Shown: positions 49,816 to 62,148 of the stretch, piece by piece
Position numbering within the stretch: position 1 is the stretch's first letter
How the letters are laid out: the number at the start of each line of letters is the position of its first letter
Assembly (NCBI RefSeq): GCF_000002425.4
Contig: NC_037266.1
Location: 7,691,180 to 7,755,179 of the forward strand
Source of the DNA: Physcomitrium patens
Taxonomy: Eukaryota; Streptophyta; Bryopsida; Funariales; Funariaceae
Reading direction: 5' to 3'
Length of the DNA stretch: 64,000 bases
Position numbers and translations under genes: made by a program
Notes under the pieces: generated by a model
The model's database searches: none
Told to the model about the DNA's origin: nothing
The model's input: the letters and a program-made list of their open reading frames with translations, nothing else

Positions 49816-52800
49816 TGAGTGCTTCAACGGCTTCAATAGCTTTTACTATGGTTCCAACTATTATCAATGCATCCCAGCATTTTTAGGCTCTTTTATTTCT
49901 ACCATTGACTATAGATGGAAATAATTATCTATTATAGGCAAAAATAGCAAAAGCAAATTTATTTGCACAACATGTCCTATCTACTTGTAGATAAGACCTG
50001 AAGTAGATAGGACCTGAGGCTCATGAAGTTCATACCATAGATGCGTCCATGGATTCAATTGGTCTTGATGATTTAGAGGCTTATATGAATGACAAAACCT
50101 CTAATGATGAATCAAATGATGTGCTCATTGATTCTGCAACAACACATACTATTCAATGGGATAGATGATTTTTTATTAAAAAATCTTCAACTTGGCAAAC
50201 TAATAATATGATGACAATAGCTAGAGTAAATGCATTTTGTTTCAAAAAGATGGCACAGCAATGGTAAAATTACGTGCAGGTTCGATCATAAAATATAAAC
50301 ATGCAATATTTGCACCCTCAGTACTTTGGAGTCTGATCAGCTACTGAGATGTGTATATCAATGGTTATTACTTTTCAAATGCCATTTTAAATAGAAAAGA
50401 TGTTTTGATTCTTGTGAAGAACCATAAAGTTGTTAAAAAAGCTTTTGCTATAAAAAATGGTTTATATCAAGTTATAATTCGACCTCCCATTATATTTAAT
50501 TTTGCATTGTCTATCACAGAGAGTCATGCTTCTCTCTGGCATGGACGATTAGAACATCTAGGATCTACATTATTTAAATGATCATTCCATATATAACTAA
50601 ACATAATTTAAAGCCTACGAATGTAGACTCTATGGAATTATGTCATGCATGGATGTAAGGCAAGATGATTACTCTGCCTTCAATTTGGAAACTCCTACAA
50701 GAATTACCACTAATACTTGAAAGGTTGTATAGTAATATTTGTGGTCCTATTAATCCAATATTTGGACCATTTCATTATTTTTTGATCCTTGTTGATGCAT
50801 CAGGTAAATAATCACGTATTTTATTATTATCAATCCAAAACATGGTGTTTGCCAATCTTATATCTATGCTTATTCTTTTTTGGACATATTTTTCTTGATT
50901 ATCCTATAAAAAAATTGTATATAGATAATGTAAAAGAATTTGCATCAAAGTCTTTTGAAAACTATTTTACTGCGAGAAGAATTGAGTTGACATATTGTGT
51001 TCTAAATGAACATACTCAAAATGGACTTGTAGAGTCATTTATAAAGCATATACAACTCATTACTTGGCCACTCCTCCTTCATGTAAATTTACCTGCATCT
51101 ATGTAGGATTATGCAATTTTACATGCTGTAGCATTAATATGTCTTTGTCCTTCTTCTCTTGAAATTGTTTACTACATGAGCTCATTTCGGGTTGTGTTCC
51201 AAATGTATCTCACTTATAAGTATTTGATTGCTGTACTTGGATTCCAGTATCAAAACTTCAATGGCGTACCATTGGAGCTCATCGACAAGAAGGCACATAT
51301 ATTGGTTTTGATTCACCAAGCATTATTTGTATTGTTAATCCATCAACTAGCACATTATTACGGGCATATTTGCAAAATTGTTGTTTTGAAGAAAATGTAT
51401 TCCCATCTCTTTAAAGAGGAGTATCCAATCAACAAAGAAATAAAGTACTTGTATTTGAAGTACCAAAAACGTTGACAATGAATCCCAATTTTAGGACATC
51501 TTTTGCTAAAACTGGAGTTGCTAAGTTTTTGCATCTAAAACGGATTGGAGATGAAATACCTGATGGCTTCAATGATGCACCTAGAATTATAAAAATTCCT
51601 ATTAATGAGGCTCAGAATGCACCTACTCAGAATGCACCTACTCAGATTGCATTCCTACTGATTACAATACCTCAAGTTATAACAACAACAACTAAAAGAA
51701 CTCATGGACCAGATAAGCAACCATGTAAAAAGAAAGCTATAATATTAACTAATCTTGGTATTATTTCTCAAGAAATTTTCACTCTTCCTTTGAAACCACC
51801 AATTCATGATGATATATCCATGCATAATGTACCTTCAATTCTTGTGAAAAATAATCTTCGAATTGGAAGGAATAAGAACAAGTTGAATAAAGAATTATCT
51901 ATTCTATATTGTGCTATAAATGATATTTGGGATAGACCATCTTTTATGGTAGATGAATCATTTGCATGTATGATTATAGAAGTTGTTTCTTGCGAGGAAG
52001 ATAAACTTGAACCTCAAACCATCGAGGAAGTGATGCATCGCTCTGATTGGTCAAAATAGAAAATTACTTTTGAGGATGAGTATGCCTCTTTGCGTAAGAG
52101 GAAAGTCTTTGGTCCAATTATAGATACTCTTACATCTTGCCCTGTGGGATATAAGATGGTATTAATATACAATCAAGATACTCAGGGTCAAATAACCAGC
52201 TATAAAGCTCCTCTTATTGCTTAAGGATTTACTCAACTATTCTGCATTGATTATGAATCTACATATTCTCCAGTCATGGATTCAATTACATTTTGATATG
52301 TTATTAGAATGGCAGTTCATGCCACCCTTGAGATGCATTTGATGGATGTGATAACTGCATATCTATATGGTTTTCTTGATGCAAATATTTATATGAAAGT
52401 TCCACTTAGCTTAGAAACAGGAACTCCAAATGTACCTACTCTAGGATAATATTGTGGTATTAAATTATGTAAGGCCTTATATGGTTTAAAATAATTTGGA
52501 TGCATGTGATATCAATGTCTTTGAAATCATTTAATTACACATAAGTTTGTAAGTGATCCACTAATCCCTTGTTTGTTTATCAAACAAGATAAAACTAGTT
52601 TTGTGATCATTGTTACATATGTAAATGATCTTAACTTAGTAGGCACAAAATCTGCATGTATTGCAGCTAATAACCTATTTATACATGAATTTGAGATGAA
52701 AATGCTTAGAAAAATAACTTTTTGTATTGGTCTTTAGATTATGCATCTTATAGATGGTAGCATTTTTTTATGCCAATTAATGTATATTAGGCAAATCTTG

Positions 52801-53601
52801 TGGAGATTCAATATGATTGATGCTTATCTATTCTCTATACCAATAGTTGGATGTGATCATGATGGTCATGATCCATACCGCCGATGCAAGGAGGAGGAGG
52901 AGGAAATATTGGAAGATCAATATCCATACCTCGTAGCGATTGGAACACTTTTATATTTGGCTATATCTACAAGACTAGATATTGCATTTGTAATTAATGT
53001 TCTTGCTAGATATAGTGCACATCCAACATTATGATATTGGAATGGCATCAAATATTTATTACATTATTTAAAAGGTATTGAAGACTTAGGATTATACTAC
53101 ACACAATTTGTAAATCCAAAATTGGTTGGATATTATAATACAGGATATAAATGTGATACTGCAACAGCTAAATCTCAAACAAGATATGTATTTTTAAGAT
53201 ATGGAGCTGCAATATCATGGAAATCAGTGAAATAAATAATAATTGCAACTGCATCCAACCATGTAGAAATTATTGCCTTATATGATGCATCTCAAGAATG
53301 TATTTGGTTGTGATCAATTGATAAATTCATTCAAACAACTTATGGATTTTCATATGATGATTTTCTAACTATCCTGCATAAAGACAATAGTGTTTGTATT
53401 ACACAGATGCAAGTTAGTTTCATTAAAGATGATAAGACAAAGCATATTGATCCAAAGTATTTTAATTATATCCATGACTTCATTACTGATAAAGCACTTA
53501 TAATTAAGAAAATTGAATCTATAAATAACCTTGTTGATCTCTTCACCAAAGCTCTCCTATTGTGCAACCATAGTCGACTTACTTATGGCATTGATATATG
53601 A
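49816..53601 (+). pseudogene. Copia D gag-PR-IN-RT-RH polyprotein (broken)
   Basis: The gag-like start at 49816 is soon stopped. A protease motif (VLIDSATTHTI) is near 50130. Gag-pre-integrase LWHGRLEHLG is at about 50537-50566, followed by fragmentary integrase with internal loss. RT at about 52065-53030 includes EYASLRKRKVFGPIID, YKAPLIA, DYESTYSPVMD and ITAYLYGFLDANIYMKVP. RNase H at about 53125-53600 includes KSQTRYVFL, AISWKSVK and KHIDPKYFNYIHDFI. Stops and gaps are frequent throughout. Confidence 0.85.
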
Positions 53602-53832
53602 CAACTTGCTTTTCTTGAATAAGAAAGTTAATGAGTTCTTTAAATAATTAAGAAAAATGATGTTGTACTCTTTTTCTTTCATCTACGGTTTTGTCCTTAA
53701 ATACAATAAGGTTTTTCTAGATAAGGTTTTAATGAGGCAACAATTGTTGATCTTGCAAAATTACAACAAAGTATAGATCATAATTCTATACAAATTTTAT
53801 ATTATATAAATATTATGATGAACGAGGAAGAG

Positions 53833-54085
53833 TATTGATAGCATTAAATGTAGTTGGCACTCTCTATATTATTTATTGTAGTCTATAGTAAATACTATAG
53901 CTACAATATTTGGAATGTAATGGAGAGGAATTGTTTATCCTCTCCCCTTCTCTTCTTGCATATGAGACACAACCAGATCAATAGACTTTTGTGTGAAGCT
54001 CTCTTTTTCCTTAAAAACTCTCTTATATGTGTGTCTGTGTGTATTACTTACTACTACTCTTGTGTCTTTGTAAACATTCTCAACA
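53833..54085 (+). repeat. 3' LTR of copia element D
   Basis: Matches 24415-24695 minus the CT expansion. It is preceded by the purine tract GAGGAAGAG and followed by TAAAC. Confidence 0.9.
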
Positions 54086-54214
54086 TAAACAAAAGTACTA
54101 TTACACATTTCACAAATCAATGAATTATAAAATTTAACTAGTAGAAAACCAAAGTCATCTACAAAGTTTGAAAATTAAATGTTTCTTATCTTCTAATTCT
54201 GCAATTGCAATATG

Positions 54215-54505
54215 ATAGAGGAACTGCTAGGTGGACACACCCTGTGCCATGCCCCTTCACATACATACAAAAAAAATCATTGCCATGTTTTTATTTTATC
54301 TTTCATTATTTATTTCTCCTTATATGAGTGCTTGCTAGTTTGGTTTTGTAATTCTTTTGAATTTAGAGGTCAAAATTAGAAAGTATGGTTATATATATAT
54401 ATATATAAAAATTTGTAAATATACCCATATTAAAATATATATAATAATGAAATGACAATAATATTAATATTTACATGGGGTGTGTGACATAGGCGTGTCA
54501 TTACG
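54215..54505. mobile_element. Possible MITE-like segment with imperfect inverted ends
   Basis: The left end (near 54219) reads GAACTGCTAGGTGGACACA. The right end (near 54475-54505) contains GTGTGTGACATAGG in the opposite sense, imperfectly complementary. The CTAGGTGGACA motif recurs at 60.25 kb. The interior is AT-rich with an (AT)n tract near 54391. Confidence 0.3.
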
Positions 54506-54525
54506 AAGAAGGGAGGAGGCCAGAT

Positions 54526-54768
54526 GAAGGAGGTATGAAAGGGGATAAGACGAAATCTAGATGAAGGCCTTATGAAAGAGGACGAGATGAATCCAGTTGA
54601 AGGAGGTATGAAAGGGGATAAGACGAATCTAGATGAAGGCAGTATGAAAGGGGACGAGATGAATCCAGATGAAGGCAGTATGAAAGGGGATAAAACGAAT
54701 CTAGATGAAGGCCTTATGAAAGGGGACGAGATGAATCCAGATGAAGGCGGTCTGAAAGAGGATAAGAT
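54526..54768. repeat. Minisatellite, about 36-bp period, upstream of the VPE gene
   Basis: About six to seven units alternate between two subtypes, ATGAAAGGGGATAAGACGAA and ATGAAAGGGGACGAGATGAA (first 20 bases), each followed by TCTAGATGAAGG or TCCAGATGAAGG. The period is a multiple of three, so the + strand stays open and reads as a 12-residue repeat (MKGDxxNxDEGx). The antisense frame is open as well. No evidence of real translation. Confidence 0.9.
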
Positions 54769-55555
54769 GTATCCAGAGGGAGCACTCTGGAGCAGGGTTT
54801 CGGAGGACCCAACGGGAGAAGGAGATGGCGAGAGAGCAGGGCATCGATCGATGCTTGTGGAAAACACGCACGCTCCTTCTCCGACCACGCGGTAGTAAAT
54901 TGGCGTCACGATGGCCAATCCGCCATAAATAAAAAAAATACTCTCCTGAGAATCCAAATATAACACAAGCAGAAGTGATTTTACTTTTTAAAATATAAAA
55001 TCCTTTCTTATTACGCCACTGGATTTGAAGCCGTGACGTTCTTAACACTCTTCGTTTCTCACACCAGCTCCATCGCATTGAACGCGTTACTTTAAATTCA
55101 ATCACCGCACTGCGGCGATTCGGAGGCATCCGTTCAATCACAGAAGTGGCCGTTGCAATTGAACCCTGATGTTGATCAATCATCAGTGTGGTACCGAGGT
55201 TTCCACACCATCTCCAGACACTGCTCCCTTTCTTACTACACTCGTGCTTTCATCCCAGCTCGTTGTCTTAATTGAGAGCCAGGTTTGTATTGGAATAGTC
55301 GGAGTGATTCCGGGGGTTGTGTGTAGTTGTGAAGTGAGGGTGGCGTTGCAGTGAATTTGCGTGAATTTTGCATACTGGGGACTACCAGAGGCGTACACAA
55401 GGTTGTGCAATGAAAAAACAGTTGCCTTGGCGTTTGAGTTTGAAGTGGACGAAGTGAATTTGGTGAGCTTAGCATGTGGAATGGGGTTGAGGTGAATGTA
55501 TGAGGTTTAGGGTTTGTAAGTGAGGGACAGGATCTAGAGGTTTGGGGCTATCGAG
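54769..55555 (+). promoter_or_regulatory. Probable promoter and 5' UTR of the VPE gene
   Basis: Genic-composition interval between the minisatellite and the VPE start codon. Transcription start not located; overlapping short ORFs show no family. Confidence 0.35.
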
Positions 55556-58500
55556 ATGGCGCTGTCGGTGGAAGGGATTTTCTTGATACTGTTGTGCTCT
55601 TTGGGGGCCATGGCTGTGGCTGCGAGGGAATGGGATGGGAAGATCGTAATGCCGACGGAAGAGGGGTCGAAGGACCCGCAGCCGACCGAGGATGGGCAGA
55701 GGTGGGCGGTCCTCGTTGCTGGATCATCTGGCTACGGCAATTATCGTCATCAGGTTTGTGAACTCAATCTTAATTTGATATGTCATGTAACCTGCGGGAT
55801 TTTGATGTATGTAAGAGGAGAGTTACGCATCGTGCTTGCATGTCTGCCTGCTCTCGTAGTTCTTCGTTGCAACGCAACGCTTGAATCTTCATTCTGGAAT
55901 GCATGTGCATCTCTAGTACCATTGCTTTTTGATGTCCATGAAGTAGGAAAATGCAGCAATTTATATTCCTGTGAAGAGTGTCATGAATAGTTGAATTTTT
56001 TTGCTGCTGTCGCACGAAATCATGTTGCTATGTTAGGTTTAGTTCGGCAGTGTTACAACTAGGTATGGGTGTCGGCATGCGAGGTCAATTTTGCTCTCGA
56101 GTTGTTTTATCAACCTGGTAATGACCGAACAGGTAGAATGTAATTTATGTACTGCAAGTTAAATCCATGAATGTAGAAGCGTCGTAACCAACTATAACAT
56201 GTCCTGGTTACAATCGCTCAATATAATGAATTGTTCTTAATCGACTGATGTGCAGGCTGATGTTTGTCATGCGTATCAAATTCTCAAGAAAGGAGGTATG
56301 AAAGACGAGAATATTGTTGTTTTTATGTTTGATGACATTGCACACAACCGCCATAATCCCAGACCAGGCGTCATCCTTAACCATCCAAACGGTGAAGATG
56401 TTTACCACGGAGTTCCCAAGGTCTTTTTCTGTTATTGATAAATTTGCCTGCCATTTTCCCCTTTTTTTCTATTCTTTGCATGCCTTGCTTTTCAACCATC
56501 TTCGCTAGTTGATGGCGGGAGATGTAGCTTCCCATGTTGGCCTTGTTAGTCCTTTTAGATTTGTTGTGCTCTGGTGGTAGGAATTCATGGAACCGCAGAT
56601 TCTTGATATGCGTATCTTATGGGAGCAATTGGCTGCATAATTTCAGGATTACACTGGTAAGAATGTGACCGTGAACAATTTATTAGCGGTGCTCTTGGGG
56701 GATAAGAAGACTCTCAAGGGCGGTAGTGGAAAAGTGGTTAACAGTGGTCCAAATGACCATATTTTCATCTATTACAGTGACCATGGAGGTCCGGGTGTTT
56801 TAGGTGGGCTACTTTGTCCAACTTTCCTTACTTTCGTTCTCTTTAAAGTGAGTGTTTTAGACAAGTTCCCTCTATCTCAGGGACTCAGGAGTGCATTCTC
56901 TCTTCTATTTATTCTATGTTGTTCCTTTTGTTGATGCTCTCGGTGTTTGCAAATTTGATTGTTCCAATCATTAATTGTTAACCAGTCATTTCTTAAGCTT
57001 ACCAAGAATAAGCTGGATCCTGTGTATCTTCTTATGTACCCATCGTAGACTTCTCTTGAAGAATTGAATCGATGCATGACAGGTATGCCTACAAATCCAA
57101 ATTTATACGCTGACGACCTCCTGAAGACATTTAAGAAGATGCATGAAGCGAAGACTTATAAAGAAATGGTATTTGTCTGAATCTTTATGTTCCATTTAAA
57201 TCAAGTGGATAGTTATCGTTTTATTAATGGACTTCGAGATAATTTTTCAACTTTCTTTTTGCGGGAAGAAATTGAAAGATAGATTTGAAATCATGCGTAA
57301 GATGTTAGAGTACGTCCTCAAGTCAACAGTGTATTTACTCTCTCGTGATGTAGGTGGTATATATTGAAGCTTGTGAAAGCGGCAGTATTTTCCAAGGGCT
57401 TCTGCCGAAGGACTTGAATATTTATGCCACCACTGCAGCTAATGCTGAGGAGAGTAGCTGGGGAACATATTGCCCGGGTATGTTTCCAGCTCCACTCGAA
57501 GAGTTCGACACTTGTCTCGGCGATCTTTACAGTGTTGCCTGGATGGAGGACACGTAAGTTCTGTTCTCTTTTTTGTCCGTTAAGTCACCATTTTCTAATT
57601 GCGACACATCTTAGCAGAGCATGATCTCGTGTGTTTTTTTGTTTTTTGTTTTTTTGACGACATTGTCAATGAATCACCAATCTCATTTGTTGCAAGTTGG
57701 ATGCCTTGTTTGATGTCATGATATCGCATCGATAGCATTGTCTTGTTATGCTTGGAATCGCGAGTTGTATGAGAAACACTTCGTTTTGGTTGAATTGACT
57801 CAACTATTATTTCCGTTTAATTCGAATTTTATGCAAACATTCGACTTTATGCAGATCACTAAGTCTTTGGTTTGTGGCAGTGAGGTTGAAAATCTGAAGA
57901 AAGAAACTTTGCGTGACCAATATATGATAGTGAGTCCTAAATCCCTCTTTTGTCTTTCTCTAATTCTGTATACAAATAAGTTGATTGTTCATGTATTTTA
58001 TTAACTTTTAGTAATTTGTTTTTTGAAATCTTTGTAAACTGAATTTGGTTTAACGTTTTATACTTAGTTTTCATCTTGCTTTCATATGGAACATTTATGT
58101 TTAAACGATTAGTTCCCTTCCCATTTTGAAATTTTATTGATGAGAAAATTATATGATTTTTGCAGGTTAAATCTAGGACCTCAAATCACAACACATATAA
58201 ATCTGGGTCACATGTGCTGGAGTTTGGCGATCTCAAAATGAAGCCTGAGGAACTAGATCAGTATCTAGGATACGATCCTGCAAATGAAAATGTGACGGGA
58301 CCAATATTTCTTCGGGAATATCTTGCCATCAGATTGGGAGGAGTTGAAGAACGCCATATTAACCAGCGGGATGCTGACCTGGTTCACTACTGGCACAGGG
58401 TACTCCCTTATGATCTTGCTCAACATTCAACAGCAATGCAAAAGAGTGTAAAACTTTTCATTGGATTATAATATGGACCTTGTGAGGTAAGTTCGCAGTG

Positions 58501-59098
58501 TTCTGGGTCTTGGGGTGATGATGTGAACTCTGACTATTTACAATCGACTTCTTGCATTTTTATAGTATCACAAGTCAAAAGTAGGATCCACAGCTAAGGC
58601 CGAAGCCGAACTGGATTTGATGAGGATCTTGAGCCATCGCATGTATATCGACAAGAGCGTGGATCTTGTGGGAAGACTGCTCTTTGGAGTAGAAGCTGGT
58701 CCTACTACGTTATCAGCTGTGCGTCCAGACGGGCTTCCTCTTACTGATGACTGGGCGTGTCTTAAGAGCATGGTAAGTGACATCACAAATTTTGAGAGAC
58801 AATGAGCTATGATTATTGAGTACAATTTTGTATATGATCTAACTTTGTATAGCCTGTTTTCTAATAATATGTATTTTACAATAGAAATGATTTGATTATC
58901 TATATTCAGGTAAGTGCATTTGAGTTGAGCTGCGGCGAGTTGTCTGAGTACGGGATGAAGCACATGCGCGCCTTCGCAAACATTTGTAATGCCGGAGTCG
59001 AGCCCTCCAAAATGAGCGGCGTGGCAGCTGAAGCCTGTGCTGTTAGTGCCTTTGGATCTGGGACTTTGCAAATCCCAACAACAGGTTTTAGTGCCTAA
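55556..59098 (+). CDS. VPE: Vacuolar processing enzyme (legumain, C13 asparaginyl endopeptidase)
   Basis: Nine exons, all in phase, 494 aa: 55556-55753, 56256-56420, 56647-56803, 57083-57168, 57354-57553, 57881-57929, 58166-58399, 58566-58772, 58910-59098 (stop TAA). N-terminal signal peptide ([19 protein letters not shown]), short propeptide, then the caspase-like core: [20 protein letters not shown], catalytic His167 in YYSDHGGPG, catalytic Cys209 in IEACESGS, and [15 protein letters not shown] in the substrate-pocket region. The C-terminal part (about 340-494) is the autoinhibitory death-domain-like propeptide with its paired cysteines ([20 protein letters not shown]). The enzyme cleaves after Asn/Asp in the vacuole, maturing storage proteins and vacuolar hydrolases and contributing to plant programmed cell death; many VPEs also ligate peptides. 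Length and motifs are complete, with no break. The start is the only ATG giving a signal peptide in frame. Confidence 0.97.
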
Positions 59099-60230
59099 GA
59101 AAATATCGGACCCTGAAGTATTTTACAAATATATTTCTGTCTTACACAGGTGTAAAAATCCACTTGTTTTCTGTAAATATGTGTAATTCTGAAGGTGCAA
59201 CAGGTGGAGGAAATGTGTGGAGCAACGTAGGTTGAAGATATGTCCTTCAGCCATATTGGTCGGCTGTATTTGACCCGATTTTTTATATTATTAGCTTTAC
59301 AGGCACTAAAGTGATGCTATTTGAAGCGACTAGATGCTATTTCAATGCTGCCCAGTCTGCTACTCGAGCATATGTTTCCAAGATCCATGGAATAATTAGT
59401 GAAGTGAATGGGGTTCTGCAATTTCTGAGACCAGTGTAGTCAACTCTCGGCTGAAGTTATCGCGGTAGTGCTCTTGTGTGTATTCCAAATTTTATTGTTT
59501 TATCTGATGTACGTGCCATCTTGGTCATTTATGCATAAGAGCCATGCGGCAGAAATAATAGGTGGTTCAAAATACTTGTTCAACATGGTTTCAATTCAGA
59601 AGTTTCTCCACTACCTCCTGGACTACCCACTGGCTTCCTGCTGAGGGTGGAAATGTTCCTACCTGAATACAGTCCTGCTTCCGATTTTACTAATTTCAGC
59701 CGTTGAAGTATTCAAATCCATTAAAGGACTTGTGATCTGAAAATCTGTCACTGTCTGCATTACTTAAGTAAGACCGATGCAAATCCACACGCATGTAGTT
59801 TTTACTTTTTACTTTCTTTCGACATTGCAAGGATAAATACTTGACAATTTTTGTCAAGGGCAGGTGTGATTTTACAACTGCACTTTGAATCATCAACTTT
59901 TTATATACAGTTTTAGTATATCCAAGAATAACATGCCATTCTCTAGTAGTTTATGGACATTGCATATCTACATGAATCCGTTATCTACATGAATCCGTTT
60001 TGACGAGTGTTCTGAGATGTACAACATGATGTCAGAAAGTGAACATTTACAATTTAATCCAAGATTTAGTCTTACATAGCTAAAAAAACAATCTACAAAC
60101 TAAAATTGATTTGCTGGTCGATTGTAGCAACCTTGTATTGAATTTTACTTGGTGAATGGATTATTTGCTTTAATCATATTATTATAATAACATTTCTTTA
60201 AAATTTGATGATAACAGTGTGTGAGAATAT
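59099..60230. other. VPE 3' UTR and spacer
   Basis: Presumed 3' UTR over the first few hundred bases, then AT-rich spacer. No second gene is evident. Confidence 0.5.
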
Positions 60231-60239
60231 ATATATATA

Positions 60240-60590
60240 TATATATATAACCACTAGGTGGACATCTCAGTAAAACTCTTCTTTACATTAAAAAGTCTCC
60301 AGATAAATTTATACTAAAAGATTTGTGTGCAATGGATTATGGCATTTTCTGTTTTCTGTTTTTGTTTTGTTTTATTTTTTTTCAATTATTTTTTTTAGAA
60401 ATTCATGTTGCATTTTATGTAAATTTTTCATTCATTTTGAAAATCTTATTCATTTCATGTAGAAAATCATTTATTGTAAATCTACTCGAAAACTTTTTAG
60501 TCTAAATAAAAGTTTTATTGCTCATATGTAAGAATGTATAATATGAGGGTATCCATGGAGTAAAAAGAAAGTGTCCATTTAGCAATTCTA
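60240..60590. mobile_element. Possible MITE of about 350 bp
   Basis: The left end CACTAGGTGGACAT (60251 onward) and the right end TGTCCATTTAGCAATTC (about 60570-60587) are imperfect inverted copies (core CTAGGTGGACA versus CTAAATGGACA). They are bordered on both sides by TATATA-rich sequence that could be the target duplication. The interior is AT-rich and non-coding. The left end is shared with the segment at 54215. Confidence 0.35.
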
Positions 60591-60884
60591 TATATATACA
60601 CACACATATAAATATAAGAATAGAAATCAACCTAATATCTTGCTTAAATAAAACTTATGAAAGATCATATAATATTATCTTTAGAAAAATAATTCAATTT
60701 TTAAATTTTTATTTTTATTTTTATTTTTCAATATACATTAAAAACATTCATCTTGATTATTTAGGTAAACTCTATTTTTTGTAATTTTTAATGTCATTAT
60801 AATTTTATTAATGTCTCCAAATATAATATTATATATAAAACTAGTTCAAGAAATCATTTACAAACATGATATATCTTTATCAAG

Positions 60885-61115
60885 AACAAAAATTTAAGGA
60901 ATGTAAATAAATAGAATAAGATGTATATCAAAGAAAGATGACAAAATAGAAATGAAAAAGATGTATATTCAAGAAAGAACTAGAATGATTGTTGCAAAAG
61001 ATAAGAAGACCAAAGATTCTTAAAACTAGACTAGAAGCAAGAAAAACATTGACAAGAGTGAAGAAGACCTCACTCTTGCCTCCATAGATACTAACTAAGG
61101 AACTATGTGATATCT
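60885..61115 (-). repeat. Decayed fragment of chromovirus A LTR
   Basis: Recognisable blocks of the A LTR in the same orientation as 24851-25400: AAGATGACAAAATAGAAAT, TGTATATTCAAGAAAGAACT, ACTAGAAGCAAGAA and TTGACAAGAGTGAAGAAG (about 60935-61060). More diverged than the other copies and truncated. Confidence 0.75.
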
Positions 61116-61149
61116 TTTAGTGGTTATAAACTTATAAAATAAAAAATCA

Positions 61150-61193
<44 letters not shown>

Positions 61194-61283
61194 TTAAAAA
61201 TATTCTTTAATTATCTTTAAAAAATCATCATTACATATATGGTAAATGAATAACTAGCTATATGAAAATAAATAGAGATGAAA

Positions 61284-61285
<2 letters not shown>

Positions 61286-61350
<65 letters not shown>
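61286..61350. repeat. (AT)n microsatellite
   Basis: About 32 AT units; shorter AT tracts are at about 61155-61186, 60226-60248 and 63331-63355. Confidence 0.97.
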
Positions 61351-61352
<2 letters not shown>

Positions 61353-62148
61353 CTTATGCAATTTTACATCTACTTTTTTTTGAATGCTTTCAATGATTTT
61401 TAAACATTGTCAAAAATTCTTATTTTATGCATTTTCAATTTTAATACAATTATTAATTGAACACTCATTTCTAAACTTTTGTAGTGGTAAATCCATCATC
61501 AATACATTTAAATCTAAAACATTTCAATCATGAGGTATTAAAGAAGATTACAAAAAATACTTCAAAACCAAAATTAAAAATACTTTTAGAGTTGTATTAC
61601 AAAAATATTGTTTTAGAAAAAATCTATCTAAATAAAGAAAAAAGAAATACAATTATTCACTACAAAACACAACATTGCCATGAAAAGATAAACATCCTTG
61701 TGCTTTTCTTCCTTACATGACATGATAAAGAAAGAATCCAATCTTCTTCCACTAAATCAAAAATAGAAAATGAAAAGAAATACATAATAAACTTAATCTA
61801 AATCCTCTTCTACAAAATCAACCTATGTATGGATTTAACAATAGTACATCCAAATAAAATTTCAAGTATCCTCATAGAAAACCAACCTCCTCCTTTATTA
61901 AAATAAGCTTTACATTCCATAATTATTTCACATATCTCTTATATAAAACAGCTCATGGGAAAAATCAACAAGATAAACTAAAAGAGACAAAAACCATCTT
62001 TGATTCGCTATATAAAAGTGAAGCAATAGCTCAACTTTTGATCAATCATAGATCAAAATCTTCATGCTATTGTTGTAGATTGCCAAGAGTAGCATTGCAA
62101 GTTCACTAGGCGTAGAGCTCAAAAGCTCCCAGTTGAAGCTGTGAAAAG
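61351..62148. other. AT-rich spacer
   Basis: No gene recognised. A + strand open frame at 61484-61720 (Lys/Asn/Ile-rich) has no known relative that I can see and is compatible with chance in AT-rich DNA. Confidence 0.4.

Larger units (their letters stand above)
24410..54090 (+). mobile_element. Ty1/copia LTR retrotransposon D (split by nested insertions), with TSDs
   Basis: Element D spans 24415..54085 and is flanked by TAAAC at 24410-24414 and 54086-54090. Its LTRs (281 and 253 bp) start TATTGA(G/T)AGC and end CAACA. The less decayed copy E shows the ancestral start TGTTGAGA. The 5' part (24415-24850) and the remainder (49289-54085) are separated by chromovirus A, which itself hosts B and C. 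Domain order gag - PR - IN - RT - RH identifies Ty1/copia. Many in-frame stops and gaps show that the copy is dead. Confidence 0.9.

Noticed and set aside
24410-54090. CRISPR-like or satellite arrays among the repeats
   Set aside because: The repeats are LTR pairs, microsatellites and subrepeats. No regularly spaced identical repeats with unique spacers are present, and the genome is eukaryotic.
54430-54966. 178-codon - strand ORF rich in Pro/Ser/Phe
   Set aside because: Antisense of the 36-bp minisatellite. The repeat period is a multiple of three, so the frame stays open without being a gene.
58568-59071. 167-codon - strand ORF opposite the VPE 3' exons
   Set aside because: Crosses the well-supported VPE exon 8-intron-exon 9 region and has no family features.
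61286-61350. Long (AT)n tract as a possible replication origin or matrix attachment site
   Set aside because: A simple microsatellite explains it; no further support is visible.
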